From NCBI GenBank assembly GCA_022562055.1, contig JADFQA010000008.1:1-64000 (forward strand): 64,000 bases of DNA, given 5' to 3'. The notes under the pieces are model-generated. The model was not told the DNA's origin. It searched no databases and saw nothing but the letters and a program-made list of their open reading frames with translations. Shown here one piece after another: positions 1 through 8,684 of the stretch. The position numbers and the translations under genes were made by a program. Origin of the DNA: Acidobacteriota bacterium. Lineage in GTDB: Bacteria; Actinomycetota; Acidimicrobiia; Spongiisociales; UBA5794. Numbering within the stretch: the first letter of the stretch is position 1; every line of letters begins with the position of its first letter.

Positions 1-79
1 GGCGTGTTTGACCGATGAAGCTGTAACCGTCCTGCCGCACGACACCAAGATGTTCCGACCCCGAAGAACTGGGGCTACG
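1..79. repeat. Diverged direct repeat, copy 1
   Basis: The first ~79 bases align without gaps to 2606-2684 in the same orientation at about three quarters identity. Shared blocks include GAAGCT, AACCGTCCTG and CCCGAAGAAC. The mismatches do not follow a third-codon pattern in the frame that is open in copy 2. A second frame gives two similar short peptides containing TDEA and RRTG, so a shared gene end cannot be excluded. The two copies flank the glycan-gene remnants between them. Confidence 0.55.
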
Positions 80-127
80 CCATAGCCTCCGCTGAACCGG
101 GTCGATTCACGTCAATTCTTGGCATCG

Positions 128-520
128 TCACTGGCGCCAATGGCTCAGGTCACGGTCTAGGATTCCGTCCAGCTTGCTGATTTCTTGACTGAACTCTTCT
201 ATCAACTGTCGGCGAAGGTTCCGGTCCATCTCGCCACGTGGCGCGTAGTAGCGATTCCAGTCCTTGATCGAGCGAAACGCAGCGTTGATCGTGTTCTTGG
301 CAGGCTGAGGTAATCGGCGCAATCCGAATCTCAAACGTGGAACGAGTACGCGTTTTGTGAAAGCAGTGGAGGTGGCTATCGCCCTGGACTTGTTGAACTT
401 GTTTGGATTCACTGGGTTCATCTCGGGGTGGTCTCCGAGATCGATACCCAGGAATGCATGAAGGTCATCCCACACTGCGCCCGGATTGTCTTGGAGTCTC
501 GGCGCTACGAGCGAATGGTC
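128..520 (-). pseudogene. Sulfotransferase, C-terminal remnant
   Basis: The reading frame encodes what looks like only the C-terminal third of a PAPS-dependent sulfotransferase. Visible are a 'SLVAPRLQDNPGAVWDDLHAFLGI' type helix (read from about 514 downward) and a terminal 'EISKLDGILDRDLSHW' helix that commonly closes this family. The 5'-PSB loop and the 3'-phosphate site of a complete enzyme are absent, and an in-frame TGA lies shortly upstream of the homologous part. Its truncated end abuts the truncated end of the methyltransferase remnant on the other strand, so this is a recombination scar rather than a short gene. A complete member would sulfate a sugar or lipid acceptor with PAPS as donor. 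The family call is from residue pattern only. Confidence 0.5.
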
Positions 521-906
521 ACGGGCACCTGTACTCGAGCGACTTCCCCTACTTCAGGCTGAAGAATCCTGAGGCATACGTCGGGATACTGGTCGACGAT
601 GATCTGCGGGAGCGCTGGACGTTGGACATACGAGGAGATCGAAAGTCGTTGCCGCGATTCGCCGAGATGGTCGACAACGTGGAGCTATTCCACTACGACT
701 CAGACAAGACCTATCGCGGAAGGAAGTTCGCTCTCGATACCCTGTCCAGCTCTCTCACCGATGACAGCGTGATCATGTTTGACGACATCGGCGACAACGA
801 TCACTTCAGAGTCATGGTGGAAGCGGAATCTCTTCACTTCCATGTATTCGCAGTCAGAGGGAAATACGTGGGGCTGGTTGGTCGCTTCTGTAGGCCGTTC
901 CACTGA
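490..906 (+). pseudogene. Class I SAM methyltransferase, C-terminal remnant
   Basis: From about 'VSALRANGHGHLYSSDFPYF' onward the frame resembles the C-terminal half of a class I SAM-dependent methyltransferase. Features include the LYSSDFPYF turn, the 'FHYDSDKTYRGRKFAL' segment, the acidic 'SVIMFDDIGDN' strand typical of the metal or catalytic region, and a closing 'GKYVGLVG' strand. The glycine-rich SAM-binding motif I and the preceding N-terminal half are missing, and no start codon or ribosome-binding site sits at the point where homology begins. That point coincides with the inner end of the sulfotransferase remnant on the opposite strand. It is most likely a non-functional relic of a glycan-modification gene. 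Confidence 0.5.
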
Positions 907-1328
907 ACCGCTGAGCGACAGACGTATGGCCCGCGATCGCGCCACGGCCTCACTAGCTCCTACGTAGGTCGACAGCGATGAAGTTGCGTGTCGGAACAAA
1001 CCGAAGTAGCAGCCGCCGACCCATGCGCCAGCGGAACGACGCCTACACGCTGTCTTCGACGGGGTGCGACATGAGTACTGCCGTGGCGGCCGGATCGTTG
1101 CTGCTGGCAAGGGCTGGCGGGTTCTTCAAACTTCAGCTGGACTGATCGGCTGTCTCGGCTGCCGAGGTGTCTGTGACAATCGACTCCAGATGGGTGCGTG
1201 CACTCACCTCGCGGACGATCGCCAGCCCGGGAGCGTTCACGGATGTGATTTCATGCTGTTCAAACCACCACGTGTCACGTGATCTAGCGTTGTATGATGC
1301 GGCCGTGCCGCGTGAGGAGGCCCGGGGC
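907..1328. other. Gene-free stretch upstream of FkbM gene
   Basis: About 420 bases between the methyltransferase remnant and the FkbM gene. Short open frames here lack ribosome-binding sites and recognisable domains. The only structure seen is at the right end: a CACGTG-based palindrome, a -10-like TATGAT and a strong Shine-Dalgarno. The rest is probably eroded sequence from the same rearrangement. Confidence 0.4.
1269..1298 (+). promoter_or_regulatory. Putative FkbM promoter with palindromic operator
   Basis: CACGTGTCACGTG (1269-1281) is two CACGTG palindromes separated by one base. It sits where the -35 region would be for the -10-like TATGAT at 1293-1298. The predicted transcript start is near 1305, ahead of the AGGAGG at 1315-1320. 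The layout suggests a dimeric regulator could occlude the -35 region; the regulator is unknown. Confidence 0.35.
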
Positions 1329-2501
1329 GTGAGGAATACACTGCGCAAGTATGTTGCCAAGATGACGCGACCGTTTCGTACTCGGATAAAGGATGTCCTG
1401 GATGGGCGATACCTCCGCCGAGAGGAATCTCAACGCTTCGTGTCCCGAGCGGTTGTGGAACAGCTCATTGCGGACGTCGACGAACTTGCCGAGAATATTC
1501 GAGGACTCGCAGCGGATCAACCACAGACGGGATCAAGAGACACGCTGATTGGCCCCGAGAACCCCGAACGCCTCAGTAACCCGTTCGTCTTACGCAGAGA
1601 TCCGATGTCAACGAGCCGGTCGGACGACGCTTCTTCGATCGATCAGCCGCTATCACCTTCGACTGACACGATGATCGAGCGGGAGTGGTTGACCGTGTAC
1701 CTCGGGGACATCCTCTACGACCTTGTCGGACACAAGGACGAATTGGTTTGTCGGACGATTCGACGGTGGGGAGGATGGGAGCCAGTCGTATCCCGCTGTC
1801 TCGTTGATATCCTTCGCGCGGCGACGCCCGGCGATGGCGTCGTTGTAGACGTTGGAGCGCACGTTGGCTACTACTCGTTGCTGGCGGCATCCCTGGGGTA
1901 TGAAACGCACGCGGTTGAGCCACTGTTCGGCGATGACATTTTGGCTGCAGCGCATCGAAACGGCTTCGACGATCTCGTGCACCTGCATAGGGTTGCGGTG
2001 GGCGCCAGCAGAGGTGTTGCAGGTATGTACATGTTTCGCAAGACAGGCTTGAGCTATTTATCCACGTCCGAACGCGGGAAGCCGATCGCAGCTTGGCACG
2101 CTGAAGAGACCGAAGACAAGGTGCGATTCGTCGATGGCATCCCCGTCCAGACGCTCGATGAATTGACTGCACCCTTGAGAGAGATCATATTTCTCAAGAT
2201 CGACGTGGAAGGTCACGAACCAGCGGTGGTCAACGGATTCCAGAACGGACTCGACCGGCGTGTGGCTCAATGGATCCAGCTAGAGGTGACGCCCAAGTGG
2301 CTCGGAGCCAAGACCGCAGGGGAGCTGATTGATCGCATATGCACTCATGGTTACGACGTGTTTGATCTCGGGCTTAAGCACAGTGGCCCTTTCCCTGACG
2401 TCGAGATGATCGACAGTCACGAGTTACTCAATTCTGCGGATGTTCGCCGGTTGCTGCAGCATTCAGTTCAGAGGGATTTCCTATTCAAGAGACAGGACTA
2501 G
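1329..2501 (+). CDS. FkbM family methyltransferase
   Basis: A predicted SAM-dependent methyltransferase of 390 residues, likely O-methylating a sugar or glycolipid in the adjacent glycan locus. The Rossmann SAM-binding motif 'VVVDVGAHVGYYS' lies near residue 171. The family hallmark 'FLKIDVEGHEPAVVNG' near residue 290 supplies the acidic residues after strand 4. The N-terminal ~130 residues are charged and poorly conserved, with a possible coiled stretch. The GTG start at 1329 is chosen because AGGAGG (1315-1320) sits 8 nt upstream; the frame is open further upstream but that part lacks a ribosome-binding site. It is the only intact gene between the two direct repeats. Confidence 0.8.
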   Translation: MRNTLRKYVAKMTRPFRTRIKDVLDGRYLRREESQRFVSRAVVEQLIADVDELAENIRGLAADQPQTGSRDTLIGPENPERLSNPFVLRRDPMSTSRSDDASSIDQPLSPSTDTMIEREWLTVYLGDILYDLVGHKDELVCRTIRRWGGWEPVVSRCLVDILRAATPGDGVVVDVGAHVGYYSLLAASLGYETHAVEPLFGDDILAAAHRNGFDDLVHLHRVAVGASRGVAGMYMFRKTGLSYLSTSERGKPIAAWHAEETEDKVRFVDGIPVQTLDELTAPLREIIFLKIDVEGHEPAVVNGFQNGLDRRVAQWIQLEVTPKWLGAKTAGELIDRICTHGYDVFDLGLKHSGPFPDVEMIDSHELLNSADVRRLLQHSVQRDFLFKRQD

Positions 2502-2794
2502 GCGCGCTCTCTGATCAAATACGATGTTGCCATCCGTGAGTTTCTGCGCAGTATCCGAGTTTCTACCATGTGCCAACTCCTACAGTGATGGGCAGGTGAG
2601 CATTAGGCATGTTTCACCGACGAAGCTACAACCGTCCTGTCGCCCGAAACCCAAACGCCCCGATCCCGAAGAACGGGTTCGCCCTGAAGAAATTACAGAA
2701 CGGTTCAAGAAGGGCGAGCAAGTTCGCGGCCGCTAGATTCTTGCCGCAGCAATCGACCACGGGTGGGTTTATGCTGTCGAGTCAATGGTAATCA
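2502..2794. other. Intergenic stretch containing the second repeat copy
   Basis: About 290 bases between the FkbM stop and the convergent DegT stop. Apart from the repeat copy at 2606-2684 only short unsupported frames are present. No hairpin followed by a T-run was found, so no intrinsic terminator can be named for either gene. Confidence 0.4.
2606..2684. repeat. Diverged direct repeat, copy 2
   Basis: Partner of the repeat at 1-79 in the same orientation. The two copies bracket 2.5 kb that holds the sulfotransferase and methyltransferase remnants and the FkbM gene. They could be the ends of a formerly mobile or recombined cassette, or traces of a duplicated gene end. In the frame resembling copy 1, a stop codon (TAG at 2604-2606) lies directly before the similarity. 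Confidence 0.55.
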
Positions 2795-3925
2795 TCAGCC
2801 CGGGTGGACCCGTCGCACGATCCCGACCACGCGGTCGATGTCTGGCTCGGTCATGAGTGTGCCGCTCGGTAGGCACAGCCCGGTGGCGAACAGTTGCTCA
2901 GACACCGCACCTCCGAACATGCGTGCACCGGCAAACAGCGGCTGAAGATGCATCGGCTTCCACACGGGGCGCGCCTCGATGTTGTCTGCTTCGAGAGCTT
3001 CGATGATGTCGAGGTTCGTTGCTCCGAAGCGATCCGGATCGACCGTCAGCGTGGTCAACCACCTGCTCGATTCCCCGTAGCTCGCCTCCGGCATGAAATC
3101 GAGGCCATCGAGATCACCGAGCCGTTCCACGTAGGTGTCGAACAGCCTCCGACGCGCCTCGACGCGTTCGCCCAGGGTCGCCAATTGGGCTCTCCCGAGT
3201 GCCGCCAGAATGTTCGACATCCGGTAGTTGTATCCGACCTCGCGATGTTCGTAGTGGGTCACGGGCTCTCGTGCCTGGGTCGCGAGGTGCCGACATCTCT
3301 CGACGAGGTCTGCGTCGTCTGACACGAGCGCACCGCCACCTGAGGTCGTGATGATCTTGTTTCCGTTGAACGACAAGATGCCGGCCCGGCCAAAGGACCC
3401 TGCCGGTCGACCGGCATAGGTGGCTCCGAGCGCTTCGGCGGCATCCTCGATCACCAGCACACCGAAGTCGGCACAGACCTCTTCGATGCGTGCGTAGTCG
3501 GCGCACTGCCCGAGGAGATCAACTGCGATCACTGCTCCAACGCGGCGACCCTCCTTACGGGCGACCGCCAATGCCTCATGAAGCCTGTCAGGATCGAGAT
3601 TCCATGATCCGACTTCGGAGTCGGCGAACCAGGTTTCGCCTCCAACATACGCAACGGGGTTCACCGACCCGACGAACGTGAAAGACGGAGCAACGACCAC
3701 GTCTCCGGTCGACACGCCGAGGGCAGTGAGAGCAAGGTGGATTGCGGCTGTTCCCGACGACGTAGCAAGCGCATGGCCGACACCCGTCTGGGTTGCGAGG
3801 TCGTCCTCGAAAGCGTCAACCTCGGGGCCGACAGGAGCAATCCAATTGCTTCGCAGCGCCGCGATGATCGACGACTCCTCCCCCCCGAGTACCGAGGGTG
3901 GTGACAGATAGATCCGGTTCCTCAC
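2795..3925 (-). CDS. DegT/DnrJ/EryC1/StrS-family sugar aminotransferase
   Basis: A predicted PLP-dependent aminotransferase of 376 residues that would convert a nucleotide-keto-sugar to an amino sugar for surface glycan synthesis. The 'SSGTAAIHLAL' cofactor-phosphate loop is near residue 56. 'VIEDAAEALGA' contains the aspartate contacting the PLP ring (D161), and the Schiff-base lysine is K190 in 'SFNGNKIITTSGGG'. Length and motif order match the PglE/ArnB-like group; the exact sugar cannot be deduced. The GTG start is directly preceded by a TAGTCT -10 element at leaderless spacing. It converges on the FkbM gene. Confidence 0.88.
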   Translation of the reverse strand: MRNRIYLSPPSVLGGEESSIIAALRSNWIAPVGPEVDAFEDDLATQTGVGHALATSSGTAAIHLALTALGVSTGDVVVAPSFTFVGSVNPVAYVGGETWFADSEVGSWNLDPDRLHEALAVARKEGRRVGAVIAVDLLGQCADYARIEEVCADFGVLVIEDAAEALGATYAGRPAGSFGRAGILSFNGNKIITTSGGGALVSDDADLVERCRHLATQAREPVTHYEHREVGYNYRMSNILAALGRAQLATLGERVEARRRLFDTYVERLGDLDGLDFMPEASYGESSRWLTTLTVDPDRFGATNLDIIEALEADNIEARPVWKPMHLQPLFAGARMFGGAVSEQLFATGLCLPSGTLMTEPDIDRVVGIVRRVHPG

Positions 3926-3931
3926 ATCGAG

Positions 3932-3937
3932 AGACTA
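3932..3937 (-). promoter_or_regulatory. Leaderless -10 of DegT aminotransferase
   Basis: On the minus strand TAGTCT is followed by 6 nt and then the GTG start, with no Shine-Dalgarno, so transcription probably begins at or within a base of the start codon. No good -35 is visible. Confidence 0.5.
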
Positions 3938-4097
3938 CACATCGCCAACGAAGTCGATGGTGTGGAACCGAAGCCCCCTCTGAGCCTCGTACCTCGGCCC
4001 ATCTCCCCCGGCTCCGCCAGGGGAGAGGATGCAGCTCTTCGGATTTAAGCGGGGTGTGGCGAAGAGTTCGGAGGCGAGTGGGAGAAGCCTCAGAATG

Positions 4098-4544
4098 TAT
4101 TCCGAAGTACGTAGTACGACTTCTGCAAGTGTGAGATGGCTGGTGTGGCATCGGCGTTGTGCCTATCTATCTGCTTATCTGTCATCCGCGGTCCTCCTTG
4201 TTGTTTTAGCGGACAACCCGAGTCTGCCACCCGGCCGACTCGGGAAGGAGGACCGCCACCTCAAAATCTACGAACTCTGGGACAACCTCGGGCATTCGGT
4301 CACGGTGACTCAAGAGGACGAAAAGATAACGACAACTCCTGCAAGGTTTCGTGTGTCGGTGGCTGCGGGGTACGTTTCCACCCTGCAGCTGATCAGCGCC
4401 GAGGAACATGAAAGTGGGATGCGCAAGTTCGAGAAAGTGTACGGACACGTCGATACGCTGGAGTACATCCTGGCGCTTGATCGAATTAGTTGGACGAACC
4501 GTGCAGCCGTGACCGCAGGCTACGATACCCAACATGAAACGTGA
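4098..4544 (+). CDS. Hypothetical protein, start uncertain
   Basis: The last ~95 codons (from about 4235) have coding-like composition with a G/C-rich third position. They encode a mixed alpha/beta sequence with no family I recognise ('HSVTVTQEDEKITTTPARF' and a C-terminal 'FEKVYGHVDTLEYILALDRI'). The upstream part reads like non-coding sequence and no candidate start has a convincing ribosome-binding site, so the gene may be 5'-eroded. It ends 17 nt before the SRPBCC gene on the same strand. Confidence 0.35.
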   Translation, partial: YSEVRSTTSASVRWLVWHRRCAYLSAYLSSAVLLVVLADNPSLPPGRLGKEDRHLKIYELWDNLGHSVTVTQEDEKITTTPARFRVSVAAGYVSTLQLISAEEHESGMRKFEKVYGHVDTLEYILALDRISWTNRAAVTAGYDTQHET

Positions 4545-4561
4545 CGTGGAGGTAGCTTCTG

Positions 4562-5002
4562 ATGGCTGTTGAGGGAACTGTTCAGAGCATTGAAGTGTCG
4601 GCGCCTCCCAAGAAAGTGTTCGAAGTCGCAATCGACTATGCCTCGTACCCGGACTGGGTATCTGGCGTGAAATCGGTGGACATTCTCGAAGAACTTGAAA
4701 ACGGGTTCGGGTATCGAGTCGAGTTTGTTGCTGAAGCGATGATCAAGGAGATTTCGTACGTGCTCGTCTACAAGTACGAGTCAGACACAAAGTTCACCTG
4801 GCATGCAGAGCCTGGCGCGGACATCCGGCTCCTGGAAGGAAGTTACGAGTTCACGGAGATCGAAGGAGGATCGACCGAAGTTCTCTACGCACTGCGCGTA
4901 GATCCTGCGTTCGTCGTTCCCGGATTCTTACGCCGTCAAGCCGAAAAGCAGATCGTGTCGAGCGCGCTTCGTGGGTTGAAGCGGCGCGCCGAGTCGCTAT
5001 GA
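4562..5002 (+). CDS. SRPBCC (START/cyclase-like) family protein
   Basis: A 146-residue single-domain protein of the SRPBCC fold, a helix-grip hydrophobic pocket. The first strand 'VEGTVQSIEVSAPPKKVFEVAIDYASYPDW' (in two parts: IEVSAPPKKVFE, then DYASYPDWVSG) is typical of the polyketide cyclase/dehydrase and lipid-binding group. The C-terminal amphipathic helix 'FLRRQAEKQIVSSALRGLKRRAE' (ending LRGLKRRAESL) closes the pocket. The ligand is unknown. GGAGG at 4548-4552 sits 9 nt before the ATG. It heads a run of same-strand genes and lies 25 nt upstream of the sugar kinase. Confidence 0.8.
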   Translation: MAVEGTVQSIEVSAPPKKVFEVAIDYASYPDWVSGVKSVDILEELENGFGYRVEFVAEAMIKEISYVLVYKYESDTKFTWHAEPGADIRLLEGSYEFTEIEGGSTEVLYALRVDPAFVVPGFLRRQAEKQIVSSALRGLKRRAESL

Positions 5003-5027
5003 CCCAGTCGACCGAAACGAGGCTCGA

Positions 5028-5963
5028 ATGGTTTCTGTAGGAATCGACATCGGTGGCACCAAACTTCTAGGTGTTTTACTCGATGGCTCTAAGGTCGTCG
5101 AGAAGCTGACGCTTGCAACACCTTCCGATTCAGACGCGCTCGCCCAGACGGTTAGCGACGTCGTCTCCAAGTTTGGTGGCGCAGACTCGGTCGGTATTGG
5201 CATCGCCGGACTGGTCCTGTTCCCTCAAGGGGTTTTTGCGTGGGGACCCCACGTTGCCGGCACACGGCTTCCGTTGCGCGATCAGATCGAAGAGATACTT
5301 GGCCTGCCTGCCGTGGTGGACTCAGATGCAAACACCGCGGCGTACGGCGAGCTCAAGGTCGGCAACGGGAGAGGATATGCAAACATGCTGCTCGTCACCC
5401 TGGGGACAGGGATCGGTGGGGCGATCGTTATCGACGGCAAGGTCTATCGCGGCGATTCGTTTGCGGGGGAGTGGGGACACATGCTGTACGAACCGGACGG
5501 GCGTCAGTGCGCCTGCGGTAAACGGGGCTGCTGGGAGACCGTGGCGTCGGGTCCGGCGCTGGTGTTCATCGCCAAGACATTTGTAGAAGCGAATCCTGCA
5601 GGCTCGCTTGCTCATCTGCTGTCGGGCAGCGAGATTACCGGTGAAGCTGTGGTGCAAGCGGCTGATGCCGGCGATGAGGTCGCCAGGGGTTTGGTAACCC
5701 AAGTCGGTTTGGGATTCGGGCTCGGCTTGTGCAACCTCATCGCGATATTCGATCCGCAAATCATCGTCGTCGGTGGCGGCCTTGGCTCGATCGGGGAGTC
5801 GATACTCGGCCCCGCTCGCCGGGTGGCGGCCGACAGGCTCCACGGTGCTGCACACCGCATGCTCCCGCCTATTCTGGTCGCAGGTCTCGGCCAAGAGGCC
5901 GGGGCGATCGGAGCCGGACTCATGGCTGCGGCCGCGGCGAAGGATGGGATTGAGTCGATATGA
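5028..5963 (+). CDS. ROK family glucokinase
   Basis: A sugar kinase of 311 residues that phosphorylates a hexose, most likely glucose, with ATP in the cytoplasm. The ATP phosphate loop '[11 protein letters not shown]' is at residues 5-15. The catalytic aspartate is D100 in 'VDSDANTAA'. The second phosphate loop '[14 protein letters not shown]' follows, then the ROK zinc site formed by H151 and the cysteines in '[10 protein letters not shown]' (C161, C163, C168). No N-terminal DNA-binding domain is present, so it is an enzyme rather than a ROK repressor. The stop overlaps the start of the DUF1232 gene by 4 nt (ATGA). Confidence 0.88.
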   Translation: MVSVGIDIGGTKLLGVLLDGSKVVEKLTLATPSDSDALAQTVSDVVSKFGGADSVGIGIAGLVLFPQGVFAWGPHVAGTRLPLRDQIEEILGLPAVVDSDANTAAYGELKVGNGRGYANMLLVTLGTGIGGAIVIDGKVYRGDSFAGEWGHMLYEPDGRQCACGKRGCWETVASGPALVFIAKTFVEANPAGSLAHLLSGSEITGEAVVQAADAGDEVARGLVTQVGLGFGLGLCNLIAIFDPQIIVVGGGLGSIGESILGPARRVAADRLHGAAHRMLPPILVAGLGQEAGAIGAGLMAAAAAKDGIESI

Positions 5964-6400
5964 GTTTGGTTCACAACGCTGACGGGGTTTCGGAGCCTGT
6001 CGTCCCGAGGCGGTCCGCAAGAGAAGTAGCCGGCGAGGCCTTGCGGGTAGCGCCAAACCTCGTCAAGCTGATCGGACGCTGCATGCGCGACTCAAGAGTC
6101 CCGCTACGGGCAAAGTTTCTGGCCGCGGCGTCCATCGGATATTTCTTTGCCCCGATCGATCTTATCCCCGATTTCATTCCAGTCCTCGGACAGCTCGACG
6201 ACCTGCTTGTTTTGTTCCTCGGCGTCCATCAGCTCATGGCAGCGACTTCCCCCGCGGTCATCGACGAGCTCTGGGACGGTGAAGAAGACGCTCTCGAGTT
6301 GGTGACAGGATTCCTCCAGTGGATGGCCGAACTTGTCCCAGGTTCAGTGCAACGCCTGATCGGCTTGAGTGCTGATTCGGTCCCCCTGCCTCGCGGCTAA
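5960..6400 (+). CDS. DUF1232 (YkvA-like) membrane-associated protein
   Basis: A 146-residue protein with a central DUF1232 domain. The signature '[28 protein letters not shown]' (core [17 protein letters not shown], residues ~54-72) is a hydrophobic hairpin found in YkvA-like proteins of unknown function. The preceding helix is amphipathic and the C-terminus has a second hydrophobic helix. It is translationally coupled to the glucokinase by an ATGA overlap; the family name gives no biochemical role. Confidence 0.8.
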   Translation: MSLVHNADGVSEPVVPRRSAREVAGEALRVAPNLVKLIGRCMRDSRVPLRAKFLAAASIGYFFAPIDLIPDFIPVLGQLDDLLVLFLGVHQLMAATSPAVIDELWDGEEDALELVTGFLQWMAELVPGSVQRLIGLSADSVPLPRG

Positions 6401-6403
6401 CTT
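6398..6403 (+). promoter_or_regulatory. Leaderless -10 of the aminotransferase
   Basis: TAACTT lies 7 nt before the ATG at 6411, and its first three bases are the TAA stop of the DUF1232 gene. With no Shine-Dalgarno before that ATG, an internal promoter giving a leaderless transcript is plausible. Confidence 0.4.
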
Positions 6404-6410
6404 GCTGACT

Positions 6411-7607
6411 ATGGAATTCCGCCGGATAAACGACCTTCCGCCGTACGTATTTGCGCAGGTGAACCAGCTCAAGGCACAGGCACGCCGGGCGGGGGAGGAT
6501 GTGGTGGACCTTGCGTTTGGCAATCCTGACATTCCGTCATCTGTCCCGGTGGTCGAGAAGCTCGTTGAAGCTGCTCGAAACGAGAAAAACCATCGTTACA
6601 GTGCAAGCCGGGGAATTCCCAACCTCCGCAAGGCCTTAGCTGACCGGTACGCTCGCAGGTTCGGTGTAGATCTTGACCCTGAAACCGAGGTGATCACGAC
6701 CATCGGCGCTAAGGAGGGCTTGTCACACCTGATGTGGGCGCTGGTCCAGCCTGGTGACATAGCGCTCGTCCCCGAGCCGTCGTATCCGATCCACATGTAC
6801 GCTCCGGCGTTGGCCGGCGCCGAAGTACGTCGGGTCCCAATATCGCAAGGCGGTGACTTCCTCGCTGGTGTACAACGGGCGTTCGCAGACACTTGGCCCC
6901 GCCCTCGTGTGATCGTGATCTCGTTTCCGCACAATCCGACAACCACCACCGTCGATCTCGCGTTCTTTGAGCGGTTGGTGGTCTTCGCCAAGGACAACAA
7001 TGTGATGTTGGTCCACGACTTTGCGTATGCCGACATTGCCTTTGACGGCTACACACCTCCGAGTCTGCTTGAGGTTCCAGGCGCCAAGGACGTCGGCGTC
7101 GAGCTGTATACGCTCACAAAGGGGCACTCGATGGCGGGGTGGCGGGTTGGATTCGTAGCCGGCAACCACGAGATGGTTGCTGCGTTGGCGAAGCTGAAGT
7201 CCTATCTCGACTACGGCACGTTCCAACCGATCCAGATAGCTTCGATCATTGCGCTCAATGAGGGCGACGAGTACGTTGCACACGTCAACGGAATCTACGA
7301 CAAGCGGATGAACATTCTTATCGACGGCCTCAACAGATTCGGATGGGACATCAAGAAACCCCAGGCGACAATGTTTGTTTGGGCAAAGATCCCTGAAAGG
7401 TTTGCCGCTGCCGGCTCGATGGAGTTCGCCATTAAGTTGCTGCGCGAAGCAAAGGTTGCCGTGTCGCCGGGTATCGGTTTCGGCGTGGGCGGTGAGGGTT
7501 TCGTGCGTTTCGCTCTGGTCGAAAACGCTCATCGTATCCAGCAGGCGGTGCGGGGGATCCGCCGTGTGTTCGAGGCCGCAGGAGTAGGAGGCCGAGATGG
7601 CGTTTAG
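6411..7607 (+). CDS. Class I aminotransferase, AlaC-like
   Basis: A PLP enzyme of 398 residues resembling the AlaC / LL-diaminopimelate aminotransferase group, which transfers amino groups between alanine or glutamate and 2-oxo acids. The opening '[17 protein letters not shown]' and '[13 protein letters not shown]' closely match AlaC proteins. The PLP contacts are N175 in 'HNPT', D203 and Y206, the Schiff-base lysine is K237 in '[12 protein letters not shown]', and R245 follows. The ATG at 6411 is preferred over an upstream in-frame GTG inside DUF1232 because the family begins at this point. The last 11 nt overlap the threonine aldolase start. Confidence 0.85.
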   Translation: MEFRRINDLPPYVFAQVNQLKAQARRAGEDVVDLAFGNPDIPSSVPVVEKLVEAARNEKNHRYSASRGIPNLRKALADRYARRFGVDLDPETEVITTIGAKEGLSHLMWALVQPGDIALVPEPSYPIHMYAPALAGAEVRRVPISQGGDFLAGVQRAFADTWPRPRVIVISFPHNPTTTTVDLAFFERLVVFAKDNNVMLVHDFAYADIAFDGYTPPSLLEVPGAKDVGVELYTLTKGHSMAGWRVGFVAGNHEMVAALAKLKSYLDYGTFQPIQIASIIALNEGDEYVAHVNGIYDKRMNILIDGLNRFGWDIKKPQATMFVWAKIPERFAAAGSMEFAIKLLREAKVAVSPGIGFGVGGEGFVRFALVENAHRIQQAVRGIRRVFEAAGVGGRDGV

Positions 7608-8652
7608 CAATGGAACGGCCGACTTTCGCAGCGACACGGTCACCCGACCAACTGAAACGATGCGAGCCGCGATGGCGTCCGCCGATGTCGGTGACGATGT
7701 GTACGCAGAGGATCCGACCGTAAACGCTCTTGAGGAACGCGTCGCCGAACTGCTCGGCGTTGAAGCGGCGCTGTACGTCACATCGGGGACCATGGGCAAT
7801 CAGATCGCTATCAACCTCCATACCTCTCCGGGCGATGAGGTGATCTGCTCCGAGACCGCCCACGTTCGTAACTACGAAAACGGCGCCGCGTCGGCCAATT
7901 CGGGTGTAGCTTTTCGCACGATTGCGGGTACGGATGGCGAAATGTCGGTCGACGCAATCAACCAACTGCACTTGGAGTCTGGATACCACCTCCCCGCTAT
8001 ATCGTTGCTTTCGTGGGAAAACACGCACAACTATTCGGGCGGGACGATCGTCCCGCTTGATGTGTTAGTGGCGGGCTCCCAAGCAGCGCACGCGCTCGGG
8101 TTGCGGGTCCATCTCGATGGAGCTCGGATCTGGAATGCTGTGGTCGCATCGAGGGTGGGCCTGCATCAGTGGACCGCGGCTGTGGACTCGGTGCAAGTAT
8201 GTTTTTCCAAAGGTCTTGGTGCGCCGATCGGTTCAGCGATTTGCGGCCCGCGGGACTTTATCGACGCCGCACGTCTGGTACGCCAACGTTTTGGCGGGGC
8301 GATGCGGCAGGTGGGAGTGATCGCGGCTGCAGTCGACGTAGCCCTCAGTGATATCGACCGGCTCGCCGACGATCACGCACTTGCGGTTGCGCTCGCGGGT
8401 GGTCTTGCCGACCGATTCCCGCTGAGCGTCGACGCGAATCCGCAAACAAACATGGTGCTACTCCACGCGGACGGATGTCCGGTCGACCTCCCGACGATCC
8501 AGACAGCGCTCGCGGATGCCGGCATTCTCGTCGGTTTCATGTCTCCCACAATGCTCCGGTTCTGCACCCACCGAGATGTTTCTTCGTCCGATGTGCAGCG
8601 TACGTTCGCCGTCCTCGATCGGCTCTTAGCCGATGTGAGAACACGACCGTAA
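7597..8652 (+). CDS. ltaE: Low-specificity L-threonine aldolase
   Basis: A PLP enzyme of 351 residues that cleaves L-threonine or L-allo-threonine to glycine and acetaldehyde. The N-terminal '[15 protein letters not shown]' and '[15 protein letters not shown]' are family signatures. H89 would stack on the cofactor, D174 in 'HLDGARIWN' binds the PLP nitrogen and K205 in '[12 protein letters not shown]' forms the Schiff base. AGGAGG a few bases before the ATG, inside the end of the aminotransferase gene, supports this start and coupling of the two genes. Confidence 0.88.
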   Translation: MAFSNGTADFRSDTVTRPTETMRAAMASADVGDDVYAEDPTVNALEERVAELLGVEAALYVTSGTMGNQIAINLHTSPGDEVICSETAHVRNYENGAASANSGVAFRTIAGTDGEMSVDAINQLHLESGYHLPAISLLSWENTHNYSGGTIVPLDVLVAGSQAAHALGLRVHLDGARIWNAVVASRVGLHQWTAAVDSVQVCFSKGLGAPIGSAICGPRDFIDAARLVRQRFGGAMRQVGVIAAAVDVALSDIDRLADDHALAVALAGGLADRFPLSVDANPQTNMVLLHADGCPVDLPTIQTALADAGILVGFMSPTMLRFCTHRDVSSSDVQRTFAVLDRLLADVRTRP

Positions 8653-8684
8653 CGCCCGGTCGACAATCGGAGTCGTATCCAGAT

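Noticed and set aside
2606-2791. 60-codon frame over the second repeat copy as a gene
   Set aside because: Copy 1 has a stop in this frame and substitutions are not concentrated at third positions; no ribosome-binding site.
4002-4026. TCTCCCC/GGGGAGA hairpin as terminator
   Set aside because: No T-run follows on either strand and it lies upstream of, not after, the adjacent genes.
6723-7799. 358-codon minus-strand frame
   Set aside because: Antisense to the AlaC-like aminotransferase and threonine aldolase, which have intact PLP motifs; shadow frame.
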